Shown: piece after piece, positions 7,557-17,752 of the stretch
Layout: each line of letters starts with the position of its first letter
How positions within the stretch are numbered: position 1 is the first letter of the stretch
From: Gallionella sp.
Lineage (GTDB): Bacteria; Pseudomonadota; Gammaproteobacteria; Burkholderiales; Gallionellaceae
Length of the DNA stretch: 33,433 bases
NCBI GenBank assembly: GCA_024653675.1
Contig: JANLIB010000275.1
Coordinates: forward strand, 1-33,433
Direction: 5' to 3'
Made by a program: the position numbers and the translations under genes
Notes under the pieces: generated by a model
Told to the model about the DNA's origin: nothing
Database searches by the model: none
The model's input: only the letters and a program-made list of their open reading frames with translations

Positions 7557-7847
7557 ATGCGCCCATCTATAGCCCTGCAAACCCACCGTGAGGCGATCCG
7601 CGAGATAGCACTGCGCCATCGCGTGCGCAACGTGCGCGTATTCGGCTCCGTACTGCACGGAGAGGACACTGAGGACAGCGACCTTGACCTGCTGGTTGAG
7701 CCAACCTCTGAAACCACACTCATGGACATCGGTGCAATCCAACATGAACTGAAGAAATTAATGGGCATAACGGTAGATGTTCTTACTCCGGGAGCCCTGC
7801 CAGACAGTTTTAAGGAACGTGTACTCGCAGAGGCAACTCTGATATGA
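7557..7847 (+). CDS. mntA: MntA-type nucleotidyltransferase antitoxin
   Basis: The protein is a minimal nucleotidyltransferase of the MNT family. It carries the signature FGS-x(9)-SDLDLLVE (GSVLHGEDTEDSDLDLLV), where the two aspartates bind metal, in a protein of about 96 residues. In characterised MntA/HepT pairs the antitoxin adds AMP units to a tyrosine of the HEPN toxin and so inactivates it. The gene overlaps hepT by an ATGA junction, the usual arrangement. The 7557 start was chosen over 7542 from the ribosome binding site and promoter spacing. It lies inside an accessory island between the folD gene and a duplicate of its 3' end, suggesting acquisition. Confidence 0.9.
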   Translation: MRPSIALQTHREAIREIALRHRVRNVRVFGSVLHGEDTEDSDLDLLVEPTSETTLMDIGAIQHELKKLMGITVDVLTPGALPDSFKERVLAEATLI

Positions 7848-8206
7848 GCAAGAGCGATGCTATACGTTTGCCGGAATATCTCCGACATATCCTCGAGGCC
7901 ATTGAGCGCATCCATCGTTACGTCGAAAATATGAGCGAGGTTGCATTCCTGAATGACCAAAAAACGCAGGATGCCGTGATCCGCAACCTTGAAATCATCG
8001 GCGAAGCCTCGCGTAACATCGAGCGCTACCACAAACAATTCGCCGACGAAAATGATTACCTGCCGCTGGGAAACGCCTACGAAATGCGCAATGCTCTTTC
8101 TCACGGCTACTTCAAGGTTGATCTGGAAATGGTCTGGAAAACCATCCACGCCGATTTGCCTGAACTGCACGCGCAAATCAAACAACTGCTCGAACAAATC
8201 CGGTAA
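7844..8206 (+). CDS. hepT: HepT-type HEPN toxin (RNase)
   Basis: This is a 120-residue all-helical HEPN protein with the motif R-x4-H-x-Y seen as RNALSHGY. The Arg and His form the RNase active site, and the tyrosine is the residue AMPylated by MntA in characterised systems. The family is a ribonuclease toxin acting on RNA in the cytoplasm. It is translationally coupled to mntA (ATGA overlap at 7844-7847), so both proteins should be made together. All active-site residues are intact, so the pair looks functional. A role in genome stabilisation or phage defence is an inference. Confidence 0.92.
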   Translation: MSKSDAIRLPEYLRHILEAIERIHRYVENMSEVAFLNDQKTQDAVIRNLEIIGEASRNIERYHKQFADENDYLPLGNAYEMRNALSHGYFKVDLEMVWKTIHADLPELHAQIKQLLEQIR

Positions 8207-8264
8207 AAACCTAGCAAGCGGCTACAATAAATACGCGCGGCGCAAATTCGCCGTCAAGGTTAAT

Positions 8265-8448
8265 GATGATCAGTGTCGACATCAACCGCCTGCCTGAAGG
8301 CAAACTGTGCGGCGATGTGAATTTCGATTCGGCGAAGGGAGTCGCCGGATGGATCACCCCCGTCCCCGGCGGCGTGGGACCAATGACCATCACGAGGCTG
8401 GTGGCGAATACCGTGCAGGCGGCGGAGCGGACATCCGGTATCGCTTAA
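8265..8448 (+). pseudogene. Diverged duplicate of the folD 3' end
   Basis: This stretch matches folD 7007-7191 at high nucleotide identity, about 85% by eye, and encodes the same C-terminal block ([40 protein letters not shown]) up to a TAA at the equivalent point. No start signal or upstream folD sequence is present, so it is a fragment. The homology stops at the stop codon. It lies 58 bases after hepT, so two folD ends flank the mntA-hepT module as direct repeats about 1.26 kb apart. The differences are mostly silent, indicating a homologous folD allele from a related organism (inference). The following stretch, 8449-8628, shows no recognisable feature. Confidence 0.85.
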
Positions 8449-8628
8449 TAAAGGTGGTATCAGATTTCCGTGTTGATGCAGCCGGCTCGCATAAACACAA
8501 TGACCGCCGCCATAGCCGGCCCCTCTAGTATTTCCTGAAAAAGCCCAATTTGTCTTGGCGTTTAATATGCCAGTGAGACTCAACAAGCCGTATGAATTGA
8601 GATTTTTGCTTCCTGCGCGCAGAATGTC

Positions 8629-8670
8629 GCCTTGTAAGCCGACATTTCGGTCGGCCAATATACGTTAGGC
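8629..8670 (+). repeat. attC-like site 1
   Basis: The site ends in a perfect core GTTAGGC (8664-8670) and contains a GCCGAC-ATTTCG-GTCGGC hairpin. The 5' end GCCTTGT (8629) only partly matches the inverse core. At 42 bp it is shorter than usual attC sites and may be truncated. It lies 22 bp before the first cassette ORF. Confidence 0.55.
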
Positions 8671-8692
8671 CTTTTCCGGAAAGCGAAGCCAC

Positions 8693-9112
8693 ATGGGTAC
8701 CATCAGCAAATTAACTTACAAGAGACTTCTGGTCGTTGCTTGGATCGCCATCGTTTTCGGCTACTTGTGGCTGCTTAGCTTTGCCTACGAAAAGGACAAG
8801 GGGTTCGTTCTATTTACCTGTCTGGCAATCGCTGGCAACTTAGCGTGTGACGGACTCAAGATCGTTTTGCGATTTGACCCGCTATACACAACCGAAGCCA
8901 AGTCGGTTGTCATTTACGTTTCTGGTTTTGTCGCATCCATGGCTGGTTCTGTCGCGGCGTTTGTCATAGGCGCGCAGCTTTACGTTTATCGTCTACTACC
9001 CGAGTGGGGCGCACAAGCCGTCTCAGCAATTGGTTTCCTATCGTGCATGGCTGCTGGAATCTGGTTAATCGGGGAAGCGGAGAGAAGGTTTTGTGTCACA
9101 AACCGCGCCTAA
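8693..9112 (+). CDS. Hypothetical membrane protein, cassette ORF 1
   Basis: The 139-residue protein was not recognised as a known family. Hydrophobic segments at about 12-31, 38-56, 72-98 and 108-126 suggest four transmembrane helices, with a short charged loop around 32-37 (AYEKDKG) and a charged C-terminus (GEAERRF). It begins 22 bp after a GTTAGGC core site and ends with a TAA that forms part of GCCTAAC, the typical geometry of an integron cassette. The ATG at 8693 has only a weak purine stretch (GGAAAGCGAAG) upstream. The function cannot be assigned; cassette-borne membrane proteins of unknown role are common. Confidence 0.7.
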   Translation: MGTISKLTYKRLLVVAWIAIVFGYLWLLSFAYEKDKGFVLFTCLAIAGNLACDGLKIVLRFDPLYTTEAKSVVIYVSGFVASMAGSVAAFVIGAQLYVYRLLPEWGAQAVSAIGFLSCMAAGIWLIGEAERRFCVTNRA

Positions 9113-9173
9113 CCCACCATTTAATCAACCACGTGCGAATAGCCGCACAGACCAACGCTTTCAAACGTCCGGC
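9107..9173 (+). repeat. attC-like site 2
   Basis: It starts with a perfect inverse core GCCTAAC (9107-9113) overlapping the stop of cassette ORF 1. The inner stem is GTGCG/CGCAC, and it ends near AACGTCCGGC, where GTCCGGC departs from GTTRRRY at two positions. The length of 67 bp is typical. Confidence 0.5.
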
Positions 9174-9198
9174 ACACGGAGACTGGAGGAACGCAAGA

Positions 9199-9603
9199 AT
9201 GGCTGAAGTTAGAACTGTCTGGGTCCATGCCCACTTCAAGGAGGTTGGGGAGTGGACTACCGACCATGTCAAGATTCGCACAGAGACCAGAATGGTTGAA
9301 AAAGGTCTATTCAATAAGAAGCAGGTACAGGAAGAGGTGCCCATCTTTGAAGACAGGCAAGTCTGGAAGGTTACTGGCACATCAGACAGGGAAATCGACG
9401 GTAAGAGGTTATCAACAGATGTCGAACAAGCCATAGCAGCGCTTCTGTCGGAAGGCTACAACATCTCGTGTGTGATTCCTGTAATTTCAGGGGAGTACAA
9501 ATCTGACTTCGGGCCTCAAGCCATGAGCGCAGGGTCCAATTATGGCTGGGGCTATGGTTATAGCTTCACTGAGGGAGTAACCATTGTTGGCACAAAGGCC
9601 TAA
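9199..9603 (+). CDS. Hypothetical soluble protein, cassette ORF 2
   Basis: This is a 134-residue protein of unknown family with no signal peptide or membrane segment. The first half is charged (VKIRTETRMVEKGLF, then QVQEEVPIFEDRQVWKV), and the C-terminus is rich in Gly and Tyr (SNYGWGYGYSF). The ATG at 9199 is preceded by GGAGG at 9185-9189. The frame is open upstream to 9004, but that part overlaps ORF 1 and attC 2 and is not supported. The stop TAA (9601-9603) lies in the GCCTAAC of the next attC-like site, so it is a cassette gene. No function is inferred. Confidence 0.7.
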   Translation: MAEVRTVWVHAHFKEVGEWTTDHVKIRTETRMVEKGLFNKKQVQEEVPIFEDRQVWKVTGTSDREIDGKRLSTDVEQAIAALLSEGYNISCVIPVISGEYKSDFGPQAMSAGSNYGWGYGYSFTEGVTIVGTKA

Positions 9604-9665
9604 CCATCGCTTCGAGGGGACCGCCGGCTTCGCCGCCGGGCGGCCACTCAAGCTGAACGTTTTGT
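9598..9665 (+). repeat. attC-like site 3
   Basis: This is the most convincing of the three. GCCTAAC (9598-9604) is followed by GCTTCGAGGGG, whose left arm pairs with CTCAAGC at 9647-9653 with one base left out, as in the extrahelical base of real attC stems. The variable terminal part is GACCGCCGGC/GCCGGGCGGCC. The 3' core is AACGTT plus TTGT rather than GTTRRRY, which may reflect decay. Confidence 0.65.
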
Positions 9666-9686
9666 TGCTTCCATGAGGCTCCCACA

Positions 9687-10301
9687 ATGAGTGGTTGTTG
9701 TGACAATGGTTGCTCTATAGACCGCCTGCGCGAGCGGCAGCGCGGAACGTTGCTGATTGTCCTCGGCATCAATGCCGTGATGTTCTTTGTCATCGCTGCC
9801 GCAGCATTCTATGGCAAGTCAACCGCGCTGCTGGCCGACAGTCTTGATAACCTTGGGGATGCATTGACCTATGGCCTCAGCCTCTACGCAGTTTCCAGGG
9901 GCGCTACCGTCAAGGCCAAAGTCGCCCTGTTCAAGGGTGGGCTCATTTTCCTTGCGGCTTTCGCCGTGGCCGCTCAAATTATTTACAGGCTTTTTGTCCC
10001 CAGCGTCCCCGTCTTCGAGATTATGGGCGCATTCAGCCTTCTGGGTCTTGCTGCAAATTCCATTTGTTTTTTTCTTCTGTGGCGCCACCGTCACGAAGAC
10101 GTGAACATGAGCTCGGTTTGGGAGTGCTCGCGAAACGACATAGCATCAAATCTTTCTGTTTTCGTGGCGGCTGGCGCAGTCTGGTTCACCGGGTCAGGCT
10201 GGCCGGATATAGTGGTTGCGCTCGGTCTTGTCTGGCTCTTGGTGCGTTCAGCCATTCGGGTCATTTCTTCGGCCATGTCGGAGCTTCGTGAAGCAAGCTG
10301 A
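9687..10301 (+). CDS. Short cation diffusion facilitator (CDF) transporter
   Basis: CDF proteins export divalent metals (Zn, Fe, Co, Cd) from the cytoplasm in exchange for protons. This 204-residue protein covers only the membrane domain: hydrophobic segments at about 21-41, 43-67, 79-101, 110-132, 151-168 and 172-190. The TM2 metal site reads ADSLDNLGD, with aspartates as in iron/zinc-type members. The TM5 site is RNDIASN, keeping one aspartate but lacking the usual histidine. The cytoplasmic C-terminal metal-sensing domain is absent. The N-terminus MSGCCDNGCS has three cysteines that could bind metal. It directly follows attC site 3 and could be a third cassette lacking its own attC, or a resident gene. 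Confidence 0.8.
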   Translation: MSGCCDNGCSIDRLRERQRGTLLIVLGINAVMFFVIAAAAFYGKSTALLADSLDNLGDALTYGLSLYAVSRGATVKAKVALFKGGLIFLAAFAVAAQIIYRLFVPSVPVFEIMGAFSLLGLAANSICFFLLWRHRHEDVNMSSVWECSRNDIASNLSVFVAAGAVWFTGSGWPDIVVALGLVWLLVRSAIRVISSAMSELREAS

Positions 10302-10314
10302 TTCCGTGAGGTAA

Positions 10315-10511
10315 CCCCCCCTTTGAAAAAGGGGGGCGAGGGGGGATTTGCAGTATGCAGTATGCAGTATGCAATATGCAATTCAGGTGTTCTCAAATCC
10401 CCCTCATTCCCCCTTTTCTAAAGGGGGAGGCGAAGATTGCAGTCGCCTTCAGGCGGCTCGCGGTTTTATCGGCGCCTTTGAGGCGCTCACCCAATAAGCC
10501 CTGGCTTTGCC
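10315..10511 (-). repeat. Composite hairpin repeat, right copy bracketing the island
   Basis: This is the inverted copy of 7205-7384. It holds CCCCCCTTTGAAAAAGGGGGG plus GCGAGGGGGGATTT, a variable core, AAATCCCCCTCATT plus CCCCCTTTTCTAAAGGGGG, a GTCGCCTTCAGGCGGC hairpin, GGTTTTATCGGCGCC, TTTGAGGCGCTCACCCAATAA and GGCTTTGCC. The variable core includes a 7-bp tandem repeat, GCAGTAT three times then GCAATAT (about 10350-10380). It ends 10 bp before the ftsB stop codon. Confidence 0.85.
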
Positions 10512-10520
10512 GATGGTAAT

Positions 10521-10865
10521 TTATTTAGGGACGCCGGAAACAGTAGAAGCAGGCGATGACGCTGCCTGCTTTTCTGCGGTTTGAGCGGATGGGGTTTCCA
10601 GAACCTGATAAAAGATTTCGTCGCGCTTGATCATTCCCAGTTCGCTGCGCGCGCGTTCTTCGATGGCTGCCGTCCCCTGTTTCAGGTCGCGCACTTCGGC
10701 GTCCAGCACGGCATTGCGCGTTCCGGTCTGCTGATTGACTTGTTGCTGTGACTCTACCTGACGATTCAAATCCCACACCTTCAACCAGCCGCCCTTGCCC
10801 AGCCACAGCGGGTACTGCAACAGCAGCAGCAGAGCTAGCAGAATCAGAGTGACAGTGCGGCGCAT
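10521..10865 (-). CDS. ftsB: Cell division protein FtsB
   Basis: FtsB is a small bitopic septal protein that forms a complex with FtsL and FtsQ and helps activate septal peptidoglycan synthesis. The 114-residue protein has one N-terminal membrane helix (about 4-20, ILLALLLLLQYPLWL) followed by a periplasmic coiled coil (about 30-70, DLNRQVESQQQVNQQ) and the family segment ARSELGMIKRDEIFYQV at 76-92. The Ala/Ser/Thr-rich tail after residue 95 is somewhat long. It is downstream of eno in the conserved pyrG-kdsA-eno-ftsB order, separated by a 124-bp spacer holding a large palindrome. Confidence 0.92.
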   Translation of the reverse strand: MRRTVTLILLALLLLLQYPLWLGKGGWLKVWDLNRQVESQQQVNQQTGTRNAVLDAEVRDLKQGTAAIEERARSELGMIKRDEIFYQVLETPSAQTAEKQAASSPASTVSGVPK

Positions 10866-10900
10866 CTAATTCCGATTCTATTTCAAAGGCAATAAACTCG

Positions 10901-10954
10901 GCAGGGGCGAGATTCATCGCGCCATAAGAAGGGCGCGATGAATCGCGCCCCTGC
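10901..10954. repeat. Long palindrome between eno and ftsB
   Basis: GCAGGGGCGAGATTCATCGC (from 10901) pairs with GCGATGAATCGCGCCCCTGC (ending at 10954) across a short loop. It is inside the presumed eno-ftsB transcript and would form a stable RNA hairpin, but no T-run follows. Confidence 0.7.
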
Positions 10955-10989
10955 GATATTACTTATATGACTGGAAAATGAAATCTGGG

Positions 10990-12428
<1,439 letters not shown>

Positions 12429-12432
<4 letters not shown>

Positions 12433-13280
12433 ACGTTTTTCAAATCGATCTGCTCTTCGATCAAACCCTGCTGCTTGACAGTTTCATCCAGCGCTTTCAG
12501 CGTTTTTAACAACGCCTTGAGATGGCCGAGCGGAAAGGCGTTCGGCCCATCCGACAACGCCTTGGCCGGATCGGGATGCGTTTCCATGAACAGGCCGGAA
12601 ATACCCGCCGCCACCGCCGCGCGCGCCAGCACCGGCACAAACTCGCGCTGCCCGCCGCTGACCGTCCCCTGCCCGCCCGGCAACTGCACCGAGTGAGTGG
12701 CATCGAACACCACCGGACAGCCGGTGTTGCGCATCACCGCCAGCGAGCGCATATCCGACACAAGGTTGTTGTATCCGAAAGACGCGCCTCGTTCGCATAC
12801 CATAATGTTATCTGCACCGCTGGCCTCGCGCGCCTTATCGACCACGTTCAGCATATCCCAGGGCGACAGGAACTGCCCCTTTTTGATATTCACCGGACGA
12901 CCACAGCGTGCCACGGCGTGTATGAAATCGGTCTGGCGGCACAGGAACGCCGGCGTTTGCAATACATCGACCGCTGCGGCGACCGGCGCGATGTCTTCGA
13001 TGGTGTGCACGTCGGTCAACACCGGCACGCCGATCTGTTTCTTAACTTCGGCAAGGATCTTCAATCCGGCATCCAGACCAAATCCTCGGAAAGATTTTCC
13101 GGAGCTGCGATTGGCCTTGTCATACGAAGACTTATAAATGAATGGGATACCCAGCTCGATGCAGATTTCCTTCAATTGCCCGGCAGTGTCCAAAGCCAGT
13201 TGCTGCGATTCGATTACGCATGGGCCGGCAATCAGGAACAGCGGCTTGTCCAGGCCGGCATCAAATCCGCACAGCTTCAT
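12429..13280 (-). CDS. kdsA: 3-deoxy-D-manno-octulosonate 8-phosphate synthase
   Basis: KdsA condenses PEP with arabinose-5-phosphate to Kdo-8-phosphate, an early step of lipopolysaccharide inner-core synthesis; its presence marks a Gram-negative cell. The 283-residue protein has [10 protein letters not shown] near the N-terminus, the [10 protein letters not shown] block, [11 protein letters not shown] and [12 protein letters not shown], all typical of the family. The start at 13280 gives MKLCGFDAG. It is second in the pyrG-kdsA-eno-ftsB group. The stop codon lies within a dispersed palindrome, so the last residues (DLKNV) may be element-derived. Confidence 0.97.
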
Positions 13281-13301
13281 AATTCACCACTCGCGGTCAA
13301 C

Positions 13302-13357
13302 GTAGCGTGCGCTGTGCGCACGAATACAGGCAATATCGTGCGCACAGCGCACGCTAC
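13302..13357. repeat. Palindrome between pyrG and kdsA
   Basis: GTAGCGTGCGCTGTGCGCAC (from 13302) pairs with GTGCGCACAGCGCACGCTAC (ending at 13357), with arms of about 22 bp and a 12-base loop. It is another member of the intra-operon palindromes, with different arm sequence. Confidence 0.75.
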
Positions 13358-13422
13358 ATCTGCTACCCGCACCGGGCGCTTCGCGCCGCCATGTCCGGGC
13401 TGCACCTGAAAATTGCACAGCT

Positions 13423-15150
<1,728 letters not shown>

Positions 15151-15187
15151 TCAGGTGGCAGGATACGTCGCCACGTGCCCCCCGATC

Positions 15188-17752
15188 TCAATGTATCACT
15201 GTGTTTGCATCCAGCCTTGACCGCAAAAAATTCACATTCAGCGCCACTTTTCCGAACTCTTCCAGTGACAACGGATTGCCGAATAAATAGCCCTGATAAG
15301 CCTTGCAGCCAACATGTTCCAGGAAAGTGCGTTGCGCCTCGGTTTCCACCCCCTCTGCGATCACATCTATCCCGAGACTGTTGGCCATGCCGATGATGGT
15401 CTGCACAATCACTGCGTCGGTAGGCTTGGTGCCGATGTTGCGCACAAAAGATTGATCGATCTTCAATTGGTCAAGCGGAAGCTGCGTCAGATAAGCCAGG
15501 GATGAATATCCGGTTCCAAAATCGTCCATCGAGAAACGCACCCCGGCCTTCTTGAGTTCGTGCATCTTGCCGATGGCGTCGTTGATATTGTCCAGCACCA
15601 CACTCTCGGTCAATTCAAGCTTAAGCCGGGTCGGGTTGGCGCCGGTCTTTTTCAGGATTTCTCTCACTTGTTCGACAAAATCCGGCTGATGGAACTGAAG
15701 CGCGCTCACGTTGACAGCGATCTGCAATTCACTTGCCAGCGGATTGGTTTCCCAATCCTTGATCCTGGCACAGGTGGTTTCAAGCACCCAGCGCCCGATG
15801 GCTACGATAAGTCCGGTCTCTTCAGCCATGGGAATAAATTCGGTTGGCATCACCAATCCCTGTACCGGGTGCCTCCAGCGCAGCAATGCTTCGGCGCCGA
15901 TGGTGCGGTTTGCGGCATTTACCTGTATTTGATAGTAGAGATCGAATTGGTTATGGGAAAGCGCATGGCGCAGGTCCGCTTCAAGCTTGACGCGGGCCTC
16001 AAGCACGGCTTGCATGGTCGGGTCGAAGAAACGCAGAGTGTTACGCCCGGCGGTTTTGGCCTCGTACATTGCCGTGTCAGCCCGCTTGAGCAGGTCGTCC
16101 ACGCTGACATCGTGCGCGCGGAAAAGGCTGACGCCGATACTGCAGGAACTGTGATATTCAAAATTCCTCAACCGGTAAGGGTGGCCGAGCGATTCGCGGA
16201 TTTTTTCCCCTATAGCTTTCGCCTGGGCGGCAGCCTGTTCCACTTCCTCGCTCAAATTGACCATCATGACGACGAATTCGTCGCCGCCCAGCCGGGCTAC
16301 CGTATCCCCTCCGCGCACGCTGGCCTGCAGGCGCTGGGCTGCCTCGATCAACAGCAGGTCGCCGACATCGTGGCCCTTGGTGTCATTGAGCGTCTTGAAA
16401 TTGTCCAGATCGATGAACAGCAGCGCGGAGTGGGCAATACTGCGGGTGCCGGAAGCCATGGTGTGATGCAGGCGATCTATCAGCAGGCGGCGGTTCGGCA
16501 GCTTCGTAAGCGGATCGTAGAAAGCAAGCTGATGTATCTGTTCTTCAGCCTGCTTGCGCAATGTGATGTCGGTAAATACCGATACATAGTGCGACATCTT
16601 CCCTGCCGCATCAGTGACGGCGGTAGTGGTAAGCCATATCGGATAAATCTCGCCATTCTTGCGCCGGCTCCAGACTTCACCCTGCCAGTATTTATCTCTG
16701 GTGATGGTTTCCCACATGTCAAGGTAAAACTTCCTGTCATGTCGCCCGGACGTGAGCAAGTCGGGAGTCTGCCCGATCGCCTCATCGGAGCTATAACCGG
16801 TCAAACGCGTGAAGGCGCGATTGACCCGAAGGATGCGCTTGTCAAGATCGGTTATCAGGATGCCCTCCTGCGTCTCGAAAGCTGTTGCAGCGATACGCAA
16901 TTCCTGGCCTCTTTCCACAACTCGATAATAGGCATAGACGGCGTATCCGAGCATCAGCATTGACGCCAGAAACAACAGGAGCTGATAGGCGAAAGCCGTG
17001 CGTTGTTGTGCCTGGTAGAAATCCAGATATTGCTGTTCGAGATCAGCCCCGATGTCTTTCTTTCCGATCGGACTGAGGCGCAGAAGCAATTCCGTCATGC
17101 CGTTTCCATGATCCAGAATAAGCTTGGCGTGCCGCAATGCGATTTTTGCAGGATCTTTGGCGCGGTCGGGCAAACCCGGAATGGCCTGCTCTACCCTGCT
17201 GATGTCCTGTTCCAGAATTTCCCGGATGCGATTGCCTGAATCGACACTTATCAAAAGAGCGTCGCGAAGCAGAAATGTGAATTGCTCCCGGCGCAACATG
17301 TCATTCTCGGGCAATAGCGCCAGAATGATGTTGATCCTGCGCGGCAAATACAGAAAAGAGTTCTTGATTACCGAGTTATTGGATTTGAATTGCTCAAGCT
17401 CTTCCTGCTTCTTTTCGATATGCTGCTGCAACCAGATCAATTCCTGCCTGACCTCCGGCGTATCCGGCAGCAACCCGCTTTGATGGTGTTGTGACAACCT
17501 GGCGCCGAGCCTCTGTATGCGTTGCATGATTGCGACCACCGTATCGTAGTTGCTGATCAAACGATAGTGGATCTGCAACACTGCTTCGCCCAACTCGGCC
17601 TCGCGCGTTTGCAGCTCGCGAAAATCGGACTGAACCAGATTGTGCGTATCAGGATCGACGGGCCGCGCCTTTACAAACAAAAATATCAGGAACGCCGCTC
17701 CCGCGCACGACAGGATCAGTTCCCATTTGTTTGTTTTGGCAAAGCGGATCAT
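15188..17752 (-). CDS. DAHL-PAS-GGDEF-EAL cyclic-di-GMP signalling protein
   Basis: This 854-residue inner-membrane sensor can in principle both make and break c-di-GMP. In order: TM1 (about 12-28), a helical periplasmic region (about 30-250) resembling the DAHL ligand-binding domain (LPDTPEVRQELIWLQQH, NSVIKNSFLYLP), TM2 (about 255-275), PAS (about 287-400), GGDEF (about 410-575) with intact GGDEF at 489-493 and inhibitory RxxD at 480-483, and EAL (about 590-845). The EAL domain has EALLRWRHP at 621, DDFGTGYSS and EGVE, so both catalytic sites look intact. The start at 17752 overlaps the peroxidase stop by ATGA, so the two are translationally coupled. The ligand is unknown; sensing something tied to the periplasmic peroxidase is an inference. 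Confidence 0.93.
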   Translation of the reverse strand: MIRFAKTNKWELILSCAGAAFLIFLFVKARPVDPDTHNLVQSDFRELQTREAELGEAVLQIHYRLISNYDTVVAIMQRIQRLGARLSQHHQSGLLPDTPEVRQELIWLQQHIEKKQEELEQFKSNNSVIKNSFLYLPRRINIILALLPENDMLRREQFTFLLRDALLISVDSGNRIREILEQDISRVEQAIPGLPDRAKDPAKIALRHAKLILDHGNGMTELLLRLSPIGKKDIGADLEQQYLDFYQAQQRTAFAYQLLLFLASMLMLGYAVYAYYRVVERGQELRIAATAFETQEGILITDLDKRILRVNRAFTRLTGYSSDEAIGQTPDLLTSGRHDRKFYLDMWETITRDKYWQGEVWSRRKNGEIYPIWLTTTAVTDAAGKMSHYVSVFTDITLRKQAEEQIHQLAFYDPLTKLPNRRLLIDRLHHTMASGTRSIAHSALLFIDLDNFKTLNDTKGHDVGDLLLIEAAQRLQASVRGGDTVARLGGDEFVVMMVNLSEEVEQAAAQAKAIGEKIRESLGHPYRLRNFEYHSSCSIGVSLFRAHDVSVDDLLKRADTAMYEAKTAGRNTLRFFDPTMQAVLEARVKLEADLRHALSHNQFDLYYQIQVNAANRTIGAEALLRWRHPVQGLVMPTEFIPMAEETGLIVAIGRWVLETTCARIKDWETNPLASELQIAVNVSALQFHQPDFVEQVREILKKTGANPTRLKLELTESVVLDNINDAIGKMHELKKAGVRFSMDDFGTGYSSLAYLTQLPLDQLKIDQSFVRNIGTKPTDAVIVQTIIGMANSLGIDVIAEGVETEAQRTFLEHVGCKAYQGYLFGNPLSLEEFGKVALNVNFLRSRLDANTVIH

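Larger units (their letters stand above)
8629..9665 (+). mobile_element. Cluster of integron cassettes without integrase (CALIN-like)
   Basis: Two short ORFs and three attC-like sites alternate: site, ORF, site, ORF, site. Both ORF stop codons (TAA at 9110 and 9601) lie inside a GCCTAAC inverse-core motif, a hallmark of gene cassettes. No tyrosine integrase gene or attI was found in the window. Core motifs at 9167 and 9659 deviate from GTTRRRY, so recombination competence is uncertain. Confidence 0.7.

Noticed and set aside
10350-10385. CRISPR-like short tandem repeats
   Set aside because: Units are 7 bp (GCAGTAT) without spacers, so a simple tandem repeat within the composite element.
12522-13409. 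295-codon plus-strand open frame opposite kdsA
   Set aside because: Antisense shadow running on into a repeat; no domain or start signal.
15560-16963. 467-codon plus-strand open frame opposite the GGDEF-EAL gene
   Set aside because: Antisense shadow of a gene with intact GGDEF and EAL motifs; no family resemblance.
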